A DNA stretch of 64,000 bases from Massilia niastensis DSM 21313 (GTDB lineage: Bacteria > Pseudomonadota > Gammaproteobacteria > Burkholderiales > Burkholderiaceae_D). Made by a program: the position numbers and the translations under genes. The notes beneath the pieces were generated by a model. The model saw only the letters and a list, made by a program, of their open reading frames with translations. It was not told the DNA's origin and made no database searches. The stretch covers positions 1 to 64,000 of the forward strand of contig NZ_KB908098.1 of the NCBI RefSeq assembly GCF_000382345.1. The letters run 5' to 3'. Below, piece by piece: positions 17,922 through 27,693 of the stretch (its first letter is position 1; every line of letters begins with the position of its first letter).

Positions 17922-17937
17922 TTCTTCCGCGGTGCGA

Positions 17938-17963
17938 GGCGGCCGGCCCCGGGCCGGGCCGCC
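17938..17963. terminator. GC-rich hairpin between convergent genes, possible terminator
   Basis: An almost perfect stem GCGGCCGGCCC / GGGCCGGGCCGC with one bulge lies between the receptor gene end and the end of the minus-strand methyltransferase gene. There is no T-run, so termination is plausible but not certain. Confidence 0.4.
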
Positions 17964-17987
17964 GCCCAGCCCGCCCCCTGTTCGCCG

Positions 17988-18923
17988 CTAGCGCTTCACC
18001 GCGTGCAGCCAGACCGCGGCGATCCGTTCCACGTCCTCATAGCCCGGCTCCCCGAGCTGCCCGCCGAAGATGTCGGGATCGAGTTCCTCGTAGCTCCACA
18101 TGTCGCAGGTCCGCTCGAGCAAGGGGCGGAGCGATTCCAGGAAATGGTCGTCGGCCCCCGACAGCGCCACCCCCGTATACAGCATCAGGTTGCCCCCCGG
18201 CCGCAAACGCGCCAGGCTGTCTTCCACGATACGGCGCGAGAGCTCCGCGCCGCGTTCGCCGCCGCCGTGGCGGTAAGGCAGCCTGTCCTCGTCCAGGATG
18301 TAGGGCGGATTGGCGACGATCAGGTCGAAGTCGCCTTCCAGGGAGCCGAACAGGTCGCTGTGGCAGAGCGCCAGGTTGTCGACCCGGGCCAGGCGGGCAT
18401 TCACGGCCGCCAGTTCCAGCGCCTTGACGTTGATGTCGGCGCCGATCACCTCCGCATGGGGAAACTTGCGCGCGATCGTGAGCGCGGCGGCGCCGCTGCC
18501 GCAGCCGATGTCGAGCGCCCGCGTCGGGCCGGAACCGATCCAGGGAAAGGCGCGCTGCATGGTGCCGACGAAGCGGTAGGTATCCGGCCCAAGGAAAACC
18601 GCATCGGGCTCGCTGGTCGGGTATGCTGAATGGAACAACAACAGCTCGCCCAGGGTGGATGCCCGCACCGTGGAGCGCAGCGCGGCTTGCTTGCCCGCCA
18701 GTACGCCCGCTTCCTTCATCCGCTCGAGCATGTCGGGTGGCAGGAGTTCGGGGCGGAACGGCCGGCTCCAGCCGAACACGCCGCGCAGGTCGGTCGCCTC
18801 TTCGTTGCCGGGGCGCCCGTTGAGGCGCCGGTGGGTGGACGGCGTGACGGTCATGAAGCGGTAGCCTGCCGCGTGCAGACTGCGTCCCAGGGCAAGCAGG
18901 GCGTTGGCATTGGAAGTGTTCAT
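17988..18923 (-). CDS. Class I SAM-dependent methyltransferase (PrmC/HemK-like)
   Basis: A 311-residue protein. The C-terminal ~190 residues form a Rossmann methyltransferase: motif I ALDIGCGSGAAALTIAR (about 145-161), acidic motif II VIGADIN, and the NPPYIL motif of N-methyltransferases acting on planar amides or bases (glutamine in release factors, adenine, 23S rRNA guanine). The N-terminal ~130 residues are a separate domain unlike PrmC's helical bundle, so it is probably not the housekeeping PrmC. Start at 18923 chosen by GAGGC just upstream and by homology onset; the frame continues upstream without support. Target unknown. Confidence 0.75.
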   Translation of the reverse strand: MNTSNANALLALGRSLHAAGYRFMTVTPSTHRRLNGRPGNEEATDLRGVFGWSRPFRPELLPPDMLERMKEAGVLAGKQAALRSTVRASTLGELLLFHSAYPTSEPDAVFLGPDTYRFVGTMQRAFPWIGSGPTRALDIGCGSGAAALTIARKFPHAEVIGADINVKALELAAVNARLARVDNLALCHSDLFGSLEGDFDLIVANPPYILDEDRLPYRHGGGERGAELSRRIVEDSLARLRPGGNLMLYTGVALSGADDHFLESLRPLLERTCDMWSYEELDPDIFGGQLGEPGYEDVERIAAVWLHAVKR

Positions 18924-19095
18924 TGCCTCAGCGTCGCATGCGCCCGGCCGGCGCTCCGTGCGCTGGGCAACGTAGCCGGATAAGCGGACAGGCGGCCTGT
19001 GCGGAATTTGATTCGCTATGTGAATGGTCGAACAGTCTCCGTGCGAGCCCTTGTCCATACTCGATTGCAGCTGTACCTAAATAGGGAGAGCAACC

Positions 19096-19281
19096 ATGGC
19101 AGAGAAGAAACAGGACGTGGCGCCGAAGGGCCGCATCGAACGTGAAATCGCCCGTGAACGGCACGAGCGCAGCCTGCACGACGAGGCGCGCGCGCGGCTG
19201 GCCACGCCGGAGGATTTCCACACCAAGGATGCGCGCGAGAGCGCCGATTCGAGCAACGTGAAGCGGCACCCCGGTCGCTGA
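19096..19281 (+). CDS. Small charged protein, function unknown
   Basis: A 61-residue protein, about half charged residues (MAEKKQDVAPKGRIEREIAR at the start), no membrane segment or cysteine. It has a clear AGGGAGAG ribosome site at 19082-19089 and codon use like its neighbours. It lies 27 bp before the zinc metallopeptidase gene and is likely co-transcribed with it. No family recognised. Confidence 0.6.
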   Translation: MAEKKQDVAPKGRIEREIARERHERSLHDEARARLATPEDFHTKDARESADSSNVKRHPGR

Positions 19282-19308
19282 CCTGGGACGCCGTCAAGGA
19301 GACGGGCG

Positions 19309-20169
<861 letters not shown>

Positions 20170-20191
20170 CCTGTCAAGTTCTCAACAATTT

Positions 20192-20222
20192 CCAGCCGTG
20201 AATGATTCGCCCTCACGGCTGG
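20192..20222. terminator. Hairpin after the zinc metallopeptidase gene
   Basis: Perfect 10-bp stem CCAGCCGTGA / TCACGGCTGG with an 11-base loop, 22 bp after the stop codon. No T-run follows on the plus strand, so it may be a rho-assisted stop or mRNA-stabilising stem. Confidence 0.5.
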
Positions 20223-20350
20223 AAAATCTCCAGAGAATTGCGTGTTCGTTTCCGTGCGCTTATCGCAATTCTTAGTCCTTTGACATAACGTGTTTCCTCA
20301 CCAGCCCGTCGGTATCGGCGGGTTTCACAACCGTTGTTGAGGAGGACTTT

Positions 20351-21535
20351 ATGCTGGCAATGAACTACCGCGGACCGTACCGCGTCCGCGCCGACCACAA
20401 GCCCGATCCGGTCATCGAGCATCCGGGCGACGCCATCGTGCGCGTCACCCGCACCTGCATCTGCGGCTCGGACCTGCACCTGTACCATGGCATGGTGCCC
20501 GACACCCGCGTCGGCCACACCTTCGGCCATGAGTTCATCGGCGTGGTGGAAGAGGTCGGCTCCGGCGTGCAGCACCTGAAAGTCGGGGACAAGGTCCTGG
20601 TCCCGTTCAACGTGTTCTGCGGCTCCTGCTTCTTCTGCCAGCGCGAACTGTACGGCAATTGCCACGACACCAATGCGCAAGCGAGCGCCGTGGGCGCCAT
20701 CTATGGCTACTCGCACACTGCCGGTGGCTACGACGGCGGCCAGGCCGAACTGGTGCGGGTGCCGATGGCCGATGTCGGGCCGACGGTGATCCCCGACGAC
20801 ATCCATGACGACGATGCGGTCCTGCTGACCGACGCGGTACCCACCGGTTACCAGGCGGCCGAGATGGGGGACATCGAGGAAGGCGACACCGTGGTCGTGT
20901 TCGGCGCCGGCCCGGTGGGCATCTTCGCCGCCAGGTCGGCCTGGCTGATGGGCGCGGGGCGCGTGATCGTGGTCGACCAGGTCGACTACCGGCTCGAGTT
21001 CGTCAAGCGCTATGCCCAGTGCGAAGTGGTCAACTTCAAGGATGTGCAGGACATGGCGCTGCACATCAAGAAGATGACCGACTGGATGGGCGCCGACGTC
21101 TGCATCGACGCGGTCGGCTGCGAAGCGTCCGGCAATGCGATGCAGACCATGTCCGGACGCTGGGGCATGGTGCAGGCCGGCGCCGCCACCGCGCTGCACT
21201 GGTGTATCAACTCGGTGCGCAAGGGCGGCAACGTGTCGATCGTCGGCGTCTACGGTCCGACCTTCAACGCGGTCCCGATCGGCAATGCGCTGAACAAGGG
21301 CCTGACCCTGCGCATGAACCAGGCGAGCGTCAAGCGCCACCTGCCGCGCCTGATCGAACACATCCGCGCGGGCCGCCTGAACCCGAAGGAAATCATCACC
21401 CACCGCGTGCCGCTGGAGGAAGTGTCGGACGCCTACCATATCTTCTCGGGCAAGCTCGACAATTGCATCAAGACTGTCCTGATTCCGCCCAACACCAACC
21501 AGGTGCGCAAGATAGCGGCCACCGCATCGCATTGA
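20351..21535 (+). CDS. Zinc-dependent alcohol dehydrogenase (glutathione-independent formaldehyde dehydrogenase-like)
   Basis: A 394-residue medium-chain dehydrogenase. Catalytic zinc ligands are C38 (CICGSD), H60-E61 (GHEFIG); the structural zinc lobe has C90, C93, C96 and C104 (FCGSCFFCQRELYGNC). The Rossmann motif FGAGPVGIFAA follows at ~185-195, with acidic D at the end of beta2 (VVDQ) suggesting NAD. The long insert after the structural zinc (YSHTAGGYDGGQAELVRVP) resembles FdhA/threonine-dehydrogenase-like members. GGAGGA at 20341-20346 marks the start. A His-rich protein gene follows 9 bp later in the same operon. Confidence 0.88.
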   Translation: MLAMNYRGPYRVRADHKPDPVIEHPGDAIVRVTRTCICGSDLHLYHGMVPDTRVGHTFGHEFIGVVEEVGSGVQHLKVGDKVLVPFNVFCGSCFFCQRELYGNCHDTNAQASAVGAIYGYSHTAGGYDGGQAELVRVPMADVGPTVIPDDIHDDDAVLLTDAVPTGYQAAEMGDIEEGDTVVVFGAGPVGIFAARSAWLMGAGRVIVVDQVDYRLEFVKRYAQCEVVNFKDVQDMALHIKKMTDWMGADVCIDAVGCEASGNAMQTMSGRWGMVQAGAATALHWCINSVRKGGNVSIVGVYGPTFNAVPIGNALNKGLTLRMNQASVKRHLPRLIEHIRAGRLNPKEIITHRVPLEEVSDAYHIFSGKLDNCIKTVLIPPNTNQVRKIAATASH

Positions 21536-21544
21536 GGAGAGAAC

Positions 21545-22138
21545 ATGGAAACGCGTACCGAACTGAAGGAACACGAGCACGAGCATGATCACCAGCACGG
21601 GCATGGCCACGTGCATGCGCATCCGTCGCAGGGCCAGCTGCAGCCGCGCCGTCCGACGCGCGAGGAGCTTGGCCATATCCCGGGCTGGGGCGCCGACCTC
21701 GACCGCAAGAACCGTCCGGCCGTGCCGATGGAGCGCACCCCGCCGCGCTTCATCAACGCCCCGGTGCCCGAACCGGAGCAGCAGCCCGAGCGGGTCGAGG
21801 TGCTGGTCTCGCCCGAGCGTCCCGGCATCACCCAGATTTTCGGCACCGTCCAGCCGCCGTCCGGCCTGTCGGGCGTGATCCGGCGCGCGGCGTTCAAGAC
21901 CACCGAGAACGACCTCCGCCACTGGCTGCTCCTGCTGCTGGCGGACCGGGTCAACATGGTCGAGGGCATTGCCGACGACCTCGCGCGCGGGCATGTGCCC
22001 AACATCCTGGGCGAGATGGGCATCAAGGCGGAGTGGAAGCATAATCCGGCGGGGCTGGTGAAGAAGGCGGCCATCGCCACGGCGGTGGTGGGCACCGCGT
22101 ACTACCTGCTCAAGGGGCGCGACCGCAGCCATCGCTGA
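21545..22138 (+). CDS. His-rich N-terminus protein partnered with zinc dehydrogenase, function unknown
   Basis: A 197-residue protein. Residues 9-28 are dominated by His and acidic residues (EHEHEHDHQHGHGHVHAH), a plausible metal-binding or metallochaperone tail. The centre is Pro/Glu rich; residues ~112-160 appear helical and conserved (RHWLLLLLADRVNMVEGIADDLA), and one hydrophobic stretch near the end (KKAAIATAVVGTAYYLLKG) could be a membrane anchor. It begins 9 bp after the zinc alcohol dehydrogenase gene with a GAGGAGAG site, so joint expression is certain. A role in zinc supply or enzyme anchoring is inference only. Confidence 0.7.
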   Translation: METRTELKEHEHEHDHQHGHGHVHAHPSQGQLQPRRPTREELGHIPGWGADLDRKNRPAVPMERTPPRFINAPVPEPEQQPERVEVLVSPERPGITQIFGTVQPPSGLSGVIRRAAFKTTENDLRHWLLLLLADRVNMVEGIADDLARGHVPNILGEMGIKAEWKHNPAGLVKKAAIATAVVGTAYYLLKGRDRSHR

Positions 22139-22299
22139 TCCCGGGAGAGGAGGGTGCGGGCGCCGAATCGCCGGCGCACCCTCCGACAGCCACGCCCACC
22201 GACGCGCTTCTTGCGTCTAAGCAAATACTCGTCCGCAAGCAAGTCCATCATGTCCGATGACCGGCGCACCTGCGCCGGCTCTGACCGGATGGAGACGAG

Positions 22300-24090
22300 A
22301 TGACCCCTCACACGACACTCCGGGCAGCCCTGCTGGCGGCTGCCGTCCTGCTCGCACACCCCTCGTTCGCGGCTCCCGTGATGAGCCCGCCATTGACCCT
22401 GGACGCGAAGGCGCAGGCGGCGGTGCTGGGCCAGCTCGCCTCGCTGCGCCCCTCGCATGGCCTCGACCCCGACCACTTCTACAAGGTGACGGCCCAGCAT
22501 CCGGGCGTGCAGGGCACCCAGGTGGTGCGCGCCGCGCATACCTACAAGGGCCTGAAGGTGTTCGGCTCCGATTCGGTGGTGCTGCTGGACCAGCAGCTGC
22601 GCATCCTGTCCGAGACCGCCTCCACGCGCCGCCTGCACCTGGGCCGCGGCGTGGCCAACCGGCTGGGCGCCGCCACCGCCAGTTTCGTCACCCGGCCGCG
22701 CATCGGTGCGAAAGCCGCGATCGCCGCCGCGCTGGCCATCCTGGCGCAGGGCGCCACCCACGTGGCGGCGCCGCGCGCCGAGTTGCTGATCTATCCGGTG
22801 ATGGGCGAGGAGCGCCTGCCCGAGGCGCTCGGCAAGGCCGAGGAAGACCTCAATGCGCTCGACGTCCAGGAAGTGGTCGAACGCTACGAGCTGGCCTGGC
22901 TGGTGCGCACGCGCATGCGCGTCGGCGAGCAGCCGCTGTTCCACGACACCGTCATCAGCGCCCGCGACGCGGCACCGATCGACCAGTGGAACATGCTCCA
23001 GACCGTGGCCGGTGTCGGCCGCAGCCAGTACAACGGCGAGGTCCCGCTCAGCACCACCTTTGCCGACGGGGTCTACCGGATGCTCGATCCCGAACGCGGC
23101 AAGGGCGGGACCTTCGGCGCGATGGCGATCACGAACGCGAACCACGGCACCAGCGCCGGCAAGGTCTACGCCAGCGACAGCAATACCTGGGGCGACGGCA
23201 AGCAGTTCGTGGAGGGCGGCAGCACCACCGGGCCGAATGGCCAGACCGCGGCCGTGAACGCCATGTGGGGCCTGATGAACACCTACGACGCGCTGAAGAA
23301 CGTGCTCGGCTGGCGCTCGCTCGACGGCCGCGACACCGCGACCCACATCGCCGTCCACGTCAACCGCGGCTACGACAACGCCTACTACAGCGACACCTGC
23401 CGCTGCATGTTCATCGGCGACGGCAGCTTCTTCACCAGCCTGGGCTCGATCGACGTGATCGGGCACGAGATGGGACACGGGGTGACGGCCGCGACCTCGA
23501 ACCTGGTGTACATGGGCGAATCGGGCGGGTTGAACGAATCGGCGTCGGACATCGCCGGCGAGGTGGTCGAAGCCTATGCGCGCGCCGGCGGCAAGGGCGA
23601 GGCGATCCCGGACGAGGGCAACGACTGGATGCTGGGCGCCGAGATCAGCCGCAACGGCACGCCGCTGCGCTGGATGGCCAGGCCCAGCCGCGACGGCAGC
23701 AGCCATGACGCCTGGAGCACCGGCCTCAAGCGCCTCGACGTGCACTACAGCAGCGGTCCGAACAACCGCATGTTCTACTTCCTGGCGCGCGGTTCCGATG
23801 CCGCGCGCGACAGCGAGGCCTGGAGCAAGTACCTGGTGAAGCAGCCGGCGGCGATGACCGGCATCGGCCTGGACAAGGCCTTCCGCATCTGGTTCCACGC
23901 CAGCACGACCAGGTTCACTTCCAGCACCAACTATGCCGCCGCGCGCGCCAGGATGATCGAGGCGGCCGAGGACCTGTACGGCAAGGACGGGCGCGAGGCG
24001 GTCGCGGTGCGGCGCGCCTATGCGGCCATCAACGTCGGCGAAGACGTCGACGAGCCGCCCGTCAATCCGTCAGCAGCGGAAACGGATTGA
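22300..24090 (+). CDS. M4 family (thermolysin-like) secreted metallopeptidase
   Basis: A 596-residue pre-pro-protease. Residues 1-25 are a signal peptide ending SFA-AP. A FTP/PepSY propeptide spans ~50-215. The catalytic domain has HEMGH (389-393) with the zinc glutamate E413 in GLNESASDIAGE, and a distal histidine expected in the later SHDAWSTGLKRLDVHYSSG region. Two Cys in DTCRCMF may form a disulfide. Such enzymes digest extracellular protein at neutral pH. Start supported by GGAGACGAG before the ATG. Its 3' end overlaps the convergent M23 gene by 29 bp. Confidence 0.93.
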   Translation: MTPHTTLRAALLAAAVLLAHPSFAAPVMSPPLTLDAKAQAAVLGQLASLRPSHGLDPDHFYKVTAQHPGVQGTQVVRAAHTYKGLKVFGSDSVVLLDQQLRILSETASTRRLHLGRGVANRLGAATASFVTRPRIGAKAAIAAALAILAQGATHVAAPRAELLIYPVMGEERLPEALGKAEEDLNALDVQEVVERYELAWLVRTRMRVGEQPLFHDTVISARDAAPIDQWNMLQTVAGVGRSQYNGEVPLSTTFADGVYRMLDPERGKGGTFGAMAITNANHGTSAGKVYASDSNTWGDGKQFVEGGSTTGPNGQTAAVNAMWGLMNTYDALKNVLGWRSLDGRDTATHIAVHVNRGYDNAYYSDTCRCMFIGDGSFFTSLGSIDVIGHEMGHGVTAATSNLVYMGESGGLNESASDIAGEVVEAYARAGGKGEAIPDEGNDWMLGAEISRNGTPLRWMARPSRDGSSHDAWSTGLKRLDVHYSSGPNNRMFYFLARGSDAARDSEAWSKYLVKQPAAMTGIGLDKAFRIWFHASTTRFTSSTNYAAARARMIEAAEDLYGKDGREAVAVRRAYAAINVGEDVDEPPVNPSAAETD

Positions 24091-24838
24091 GCGGGGTGCC
24101 CTTCCACCACTCTTTCTCGGGCGTGAGTTCGACCAGGGCGAAATGCAGGTGCGGCGCGTTGGGGTCGGAGTTGCCGCTCACGCCCACGTAGCCGACCAGG
24201 TCGCCGCGCTTGAGCGTCATGCCTTCCTTGACGCCGTCGGCGTAGCGGTCGAGGTGGGCGTAGTAGTAGGCGTATTTCTCGCTCGGGTCGAACTGGTAGA
24301 CCGTCAGGCCGCCCGGCTTGCTCTCGAACAGCTTGACCACCTTGCCGTCGCCGGCCGCCAGCACCGGCGTGCCTTTCGGAGCCATGATGTCGAGCGCTTC
24401 GTGGTGGCGCTGGTTGCCGCGCGGCTTGTCGAAGGTGTCGGTCAGGCCCGCGGCCTTCACGCCCTGCACCGGGACCAGCAGCCTGGTCGGCAGGGTGGAA
24501 ACGGCGCCGGGCGTGGCCCTGGCGGCCGACAGCGCGTCGGCGGTCGGCCGCAGCGGCAGGTCGGCCTCGGCCAGGTTGGTGGGAACGACCGGGGCGCCCT
24601 GCAGCTGGGCGTCGACCGGGGGCGGCGTGCCGGCCGGCGGGGCCGGCGGGGCGGCATCGGCTGGCGCGGCATCGGCTGGCGGCGGCGCCGCATCGGGCGG
24701 CGGCGCGGCCGCGACCGCCGCCGTATCCACCGCGGCGACCTGCGCCGGCGCCGGCTCGTCCGCCACGTCGTTCAGCAGGACGAACAGCACGCCCGCGCCC
24801 ACCAGCAAGCCCACCACGAAGATCATCAGCCGTTTCAT
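24062..24838 (-). CDS. M23 family metallopeptidase (LytM-type cell-wall hydrolase)
   Basis: A 258-residue protein with an N-terminal membrane anchor (~5-23), a long Ala/Pro/Asp-rich linker (~28-80) and a C-terminal peptidase_M23 domain. Zinc-site motifs are HHEALDI (HxxxD) and HLHF, with YYAHLDRY between them. M23 enzymes cut peptidoglycan cross-bridges or activate amidases in the periplasm. The next gene on the same strand, 22 bp upstream, is an L,D-transpeptidase, so the pair forms a wall-remodelling operon. All catalytic residues appear present, so it is probably active. Confidence 0.9.
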   Translation of the reverse strand: MKRLMIFVVGLLVGAGVLFVLLNDVADEPAPAQVAAVDTAAVAAAPPPDAAPPPADAAPADAAPPAPPAGTPPPVDAQLQGAPVVPTNLAEADLPLRPTADALSAARATPGAVSTLPTRLLVPVQGVKAAGLTDTFDKPRGNQRHHEALDIMAPKGTPVLAAGDGKVVKLFESKPGGLTVYQFDPSEKYAYYYAHLDRYADGVKEGMTLKRGDLVGYVGVSGNSDPNAPHLHFALVELTPEKEWWKGTPLNPFPLLTD

Positions 24839-24860
24839 CTCATCCTCCGCTCGGATCAGC

Positions 24861-25901
24861 TCAGTCCTGAAGTACGACCTCGACGCCGGCCGCGACCACC
24901 TTCGCCACCTCGGCGGCGCTCCAGTTGGTCAGGCGGATGCAGCCGTGCGATTCGGTCTTCCCGACATGCCCGGGCACCGGGGTGCCGTGGATGCCGTAGT
25001 GCGGCTTGGACAGGTCGATCCAGGCCACGCCGACCGGGTTGTTCGGACCCGGGGCGATCTTGGCCTTCTTGTCGCCCGGCTCGGCATCCCAGAACAGCTT
25101 GGGGTTGTAGTTGTAGACCGGATTCGGGTGCACGCCCTCGATCTTCCAGGTGCCGACCGGCAGCGGATCACGGTCGCTACCGGTCGAGGCCGGGTACTGG
25201 GCCAGCAGCTGGCCGCCGGCGTCGTACAGCTGCAGGGTCTTGGCCTTGTCGCGCACCACGACCTTCGCCGCCGGCGGCAGCGGCTCCTTGCCGCCCACGT
25301 TCGGCACCGTGATCTCCTCGCCGGCGCGGGTCAGCTCCTTGCCCGGATTGAGGCGCTCGAGCAGCTTCGGACTGGCATGGAATTTCTCGCCCAGGCCCTC
25401 GGCCGCGCTGGCATAGCCGAGCGCCGGCAGCGCGGCTTTCGCCATCATCTCGCTCGGCACCGGGCGGAACGGACCGGCCACGTCGGCCTCGGCCAGGGTA
25501 TAGCTGACCAGGTGCGGGGTGTCGTCTTCATTCAGCGCGTCCCAGGTCGCCTTGTCGAGCTTGCCGGTGACGGGCAGCTTGCGCGCCGCCTGGAAGCTGT
25601 TCAGCGCCTGGCGCATGTTGGAGCCGTAGGCGCCGTCGATCTCGCCGGGCGAGAAGTAGGCGCGGTCGAGCAGCACCTGGGCGCGCAGCAGGCGCTCGAA
25701 CTGCGCCTGCTTGCCGGCGGCCGGTTTCTTCGGCGCCGCCTGGACCTGAGGCTGTGCGGGGTCCGCGGGGGCCTGGGGAGCCGGCGCCGCCGGCGGGGCG
25801 GGCACGGCCGGTTGGCCGGCGGGCGGCTGGGCGACTGCGCCCGCGGCGAGGGAAAGGGAGCCCAGCAGGGCGGCGATCGAGGCTGCGGTGGTTTTTTTCA
25901 T
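24861..25901 (-). CDS. L,D-transpeptidase with peptidoglycan-binding domain (YkuD)
   Basis: A 346-residue exported protein. Signal peptide ~1-25 (AALLGSLSLAAGAVA), Pro/Ala-rich linker, a PG_binding_1 domain around 65-115 (LDRAYFSPGEIDGAYGSNMRQALNSFQ, quoted by position), and a YkuD domain ~205-346 with the catalytic HxxxxxxxxxxxSHGCIRLTN signature (SHGCIR near residue 318). It forms 3-3 cross-links or attaches proteins to the wall in the periplasm. First gene of the operon with the M23 peptidase. Confidence 0.92.
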   Translation of the reverse strand: MKKTTAASIAALLGSLSLAAGAVAQPPAGQPAVPAPPAAPAPQAPADPAQPQVQAAPKKPAAGKQAQFERLLRAQVLLDRAYFSPGEIDGAYGSNMRQALNSFQAARKLPVTGKLDKATWDALNEDDTPHLVSYTLAEADVAGPFRPVPSEMMAKAALPALGYASAAEGLGEKFHASPKLLERLNPGKELTRAGEEITVPNVGGKEPLPPAAKVVVRDKAKTLQLYDAGGQLLAQYPASTGSDRDPLPVGTWKIEGVHPNPVYNYNPKLFWDAEPGDKKAKIAPGPNNPVGVAWIDLSKPHYGIHGTPVPGHVGKTESHGCIRLTNWSAAEVAKVVAAGVEVVLQD

Positions 25902-26012
25902 GTGGTTTCCTGCTTCTTGCTCTGGAAACCCCAGCGTAGTGGCGCGGCTGAAAGGAGTCTGTGCGACAACGTACCCTGCATCCCGACATCCCGGACGCTA
26001 CAATCGGCCACC

Positions 26013-26321
26013 ATGTCCACGACCATCCACACTGTCACCCTGCTGCCGGGCGCGGAAAGCTTCGGCGCCGACGAGCACACCAGCATCCTGCGCGCCGCCG
26101 AGGCGGCCGGCCTGGACCTGCCCAGTTCCTGCCGCAACGGCACCTGCCGCACCTGCATCTGCCGCCTGCGCGCGGGGCAGGTGGCCTACCTGGTCGAGTG
26201 GCCGGGCCTGTCGTTCGACGAGAAGCGCGAGGGCTATATCCTGCCCTGCGTGGCGGTGCCGCGCAGCGACCTGGAGGTCGAGGCGCCGCTGGCGCGGCGC
26301 GTGCGTCCGGCCGAGCCTTAA
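26013..26321 (+). CDS. 2Fe-2S ferredoxin
   Basis: A 102-residue plant/vertebrate-type [2Fe-2S] ferredoxin. Cluster ligands are C40, C45, C48 (CRNGTCRTC) and C79 (LPCVA). An additional C50 is present. The fold suits electron transfer to oxygenases or reductases, but no oxygenase lies nearby. The start at 26013 is chosen by family length; the frame extends far upstream without homology. Its last 4 bp overlap the convergent hydrolase gene. Confidence 0.88.
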   Translation: MSTTIHTVTLLPGAESFGADEHTSILRAAEAAGLDLPSSCRNGTCRTCICRLRAGQVAYLVEWPGLSFDEKREGYILPCVAVPRSDLEVEAPLARRVRPAEP

Positions 26322-27244
26322 GGGCTGGCCGGCTCCGGCGCCGCTGCGCGCGCTCCGGTCCCGAGCGCGCGCTCGATGACCTGGAGCACCCGCGGCCAGG
26401 CGGGCGAGGTGGCGGCCACCTCGTCGTAATGGCTGGCATCGGGCAGGATCACGACCTCGGCCGCGTCGCCGGCGGCGCGGGCGCGCGCCGCATAGTCGTG
26501 CGCGGCGCGCGGCGGCGAGATGGTGTCGAGCGCGCCCGTCACCAGCCAGGTGCGGCTGCCGTTCGGCATCAGCTCGGCCGCATTGGTGTCCACGAACACG
26601 TCCGGACGGCCGGGGCCCGCTTCCCCCGCCAGCTGCGCGGTATCGCGTCCGCAGCTGGACTTGATCAGGGCCGCTTCGTGGCGCAGGTCGGCCAGTCCGC
26701 CGAGGCTGACGATGTTGCGCACCGGGAGCGGATCGGCGCGGTACAAGGGGCTGTCGCGGGGAATGCGCGCGCGGCCGGCGATCCATTGCACCAGCTGGCC
26801 GCCCGCCGAATGGCCGACCGCGACCACGCGCCCGAGGTCGAGCGGATGGCGGCCCGCCTGGGCGCGCAGGGCGTCGAGCGCGCCGTGCATGTCCTGGTAC
26901 ATGCCGGGATAGCCGCCGCCCGGCTCGTCGACGCGGCGGTATTCCACGTTCCAGGCCGCGATCCCGCGCGCGGCCAGCGCGCCGGCCATGTTGCGCAGCT
27001 GGGTGATGCCGCCGAACTTGCTGGTCCAGCAGCCGCCGTGCACCAGCACCGCCACCGGGAACGGCCCTTTGCCCTGCGGCAGGAACAGTTCGGCATACTG
27101 CGAGGGCGCCGGACCGTAGGGAACCCGCAGCAGCGGTTCGGGGCCGCCCAGGGCCAGGTAGTCGGCGAGCTTCATCGGGCTGGCGGCAAGGGCATGGGTG
27201 GCGGCGAACAGCAGGGCGGCCGGGAGCAGGCGGAGCGGGAGCAT
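26318..27244 (-). CDS. Secreted alpha/beta hydrolase (BD-FAE/esterase-lipase type)
   Basis: A 308-residue exported hydrolase. Signal peptide ~1-21 (LPLRLLPAALLFAATHALA). Oxyanion-hole region VHGGCW, nucleophile GHSAGG (in VVAVGHSAGGQLVQW), acid in TGALDTISPP and catalytic His in PDASHYDEV near the end. This set is typical of the HGG-type esterase/lipase and feruloyl-esterase-like family. It acts in the periplasm or outside. Single gene, convergent with the ferredoxin gene. Substrate unknown. Confidence 0.85.
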   Translation of the reverse strand: MLPLRLLPAALLFAATHALAASPMKLADYLALGGPEPLLRVPYGPAPSQYAELFLPQGKGPFPVAVLVHGGCWTSKFGGITQLRNMAGALAARGIAAWNVEYRRVDEPGGGYPGMYQDMHGALDALRAQAGRHPLDLGRVVAVGHSAGGQLVQWIAGRARIPRDSPLYRADPLPVRNIVSLGGLADLRHEAALIKSSCGRDTAQLAGEAGPGRPDVFVDTNAAELMPNGSRTWLVTGALDTISPPRAAHDYAARARAAGDAAEVVILPDASHYDEVAATSPAWPRVLQVIERALGTGARAAAPEPASP

Positions 27245-27387
27245 GGATGCGGGTTCATGTGGATGGAGTCGCCACTATAGCCGAGCCGGGACGGTCCGCA
27301 AAACCCCCGCGCACTATTGAAAAACCTGCTGTTGGCATCCGTGCTAGGCTCCTTCCGACGTCATCATTTTCATCACGGAGGCAAGCG

Positions 27388-27567
27388 ATGGGCAATTCGA
27401 AATCGAGCGGTACCCAGAACAAGCAGTCGGCCAATATGTCCGAGGAAGAACTGGCCAAGCAACGGGCCGGCAAGACCGAAAAAAGCAGCCACGATGAAAA
27501 ATCGCGGGTGAGGGCGGGCACCGGCGAAGGCGCCGGCGGCGGCGCCAAGCAGAAGCAGAAGCACTGA
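27388..27567 (+). CDS. Small hydrophilic protein, function unknown
   Basis: A 59-residue Lys/Ser/Gly-rich protein starting MGNSKSSGTQNKQSANMS and ending in repeated KQKQK. It has a CGGAGGC ribosome site at 27376-27382 and is followed by a short GC palindrome (27581-27594) that could end the transcript. It is likely disordered, like several other small proteins in this 27-29 kb stretch. No family recognised. Confidence 0.6.
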   Translation: MGNSKSSGTQNKQSANMSEEELAKQRAGKTEKSSHDEKSRVRAGTGEGAGGGAKQKQKH

Positions 27568-27693
27568 GCATCGAGCTCGCGGCGGGCGCCCGCCTGCCGC
27601 GGTTTCCGGCAACCTCGTTGCCTTCCATGTCATCGCGCGTCGCGCCATGCCTCTCATGTGCGCGGCGCGCGGCATCCACCTGAGAGGCCAACC

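Noticed and set aside
17988..18923. Assigning the methyltransferase as PrmC (release-factor methylase)
   Set aside because: NPPY is present but the N-terminal domain differs and prfA is not adjacent; only the general family is supported.
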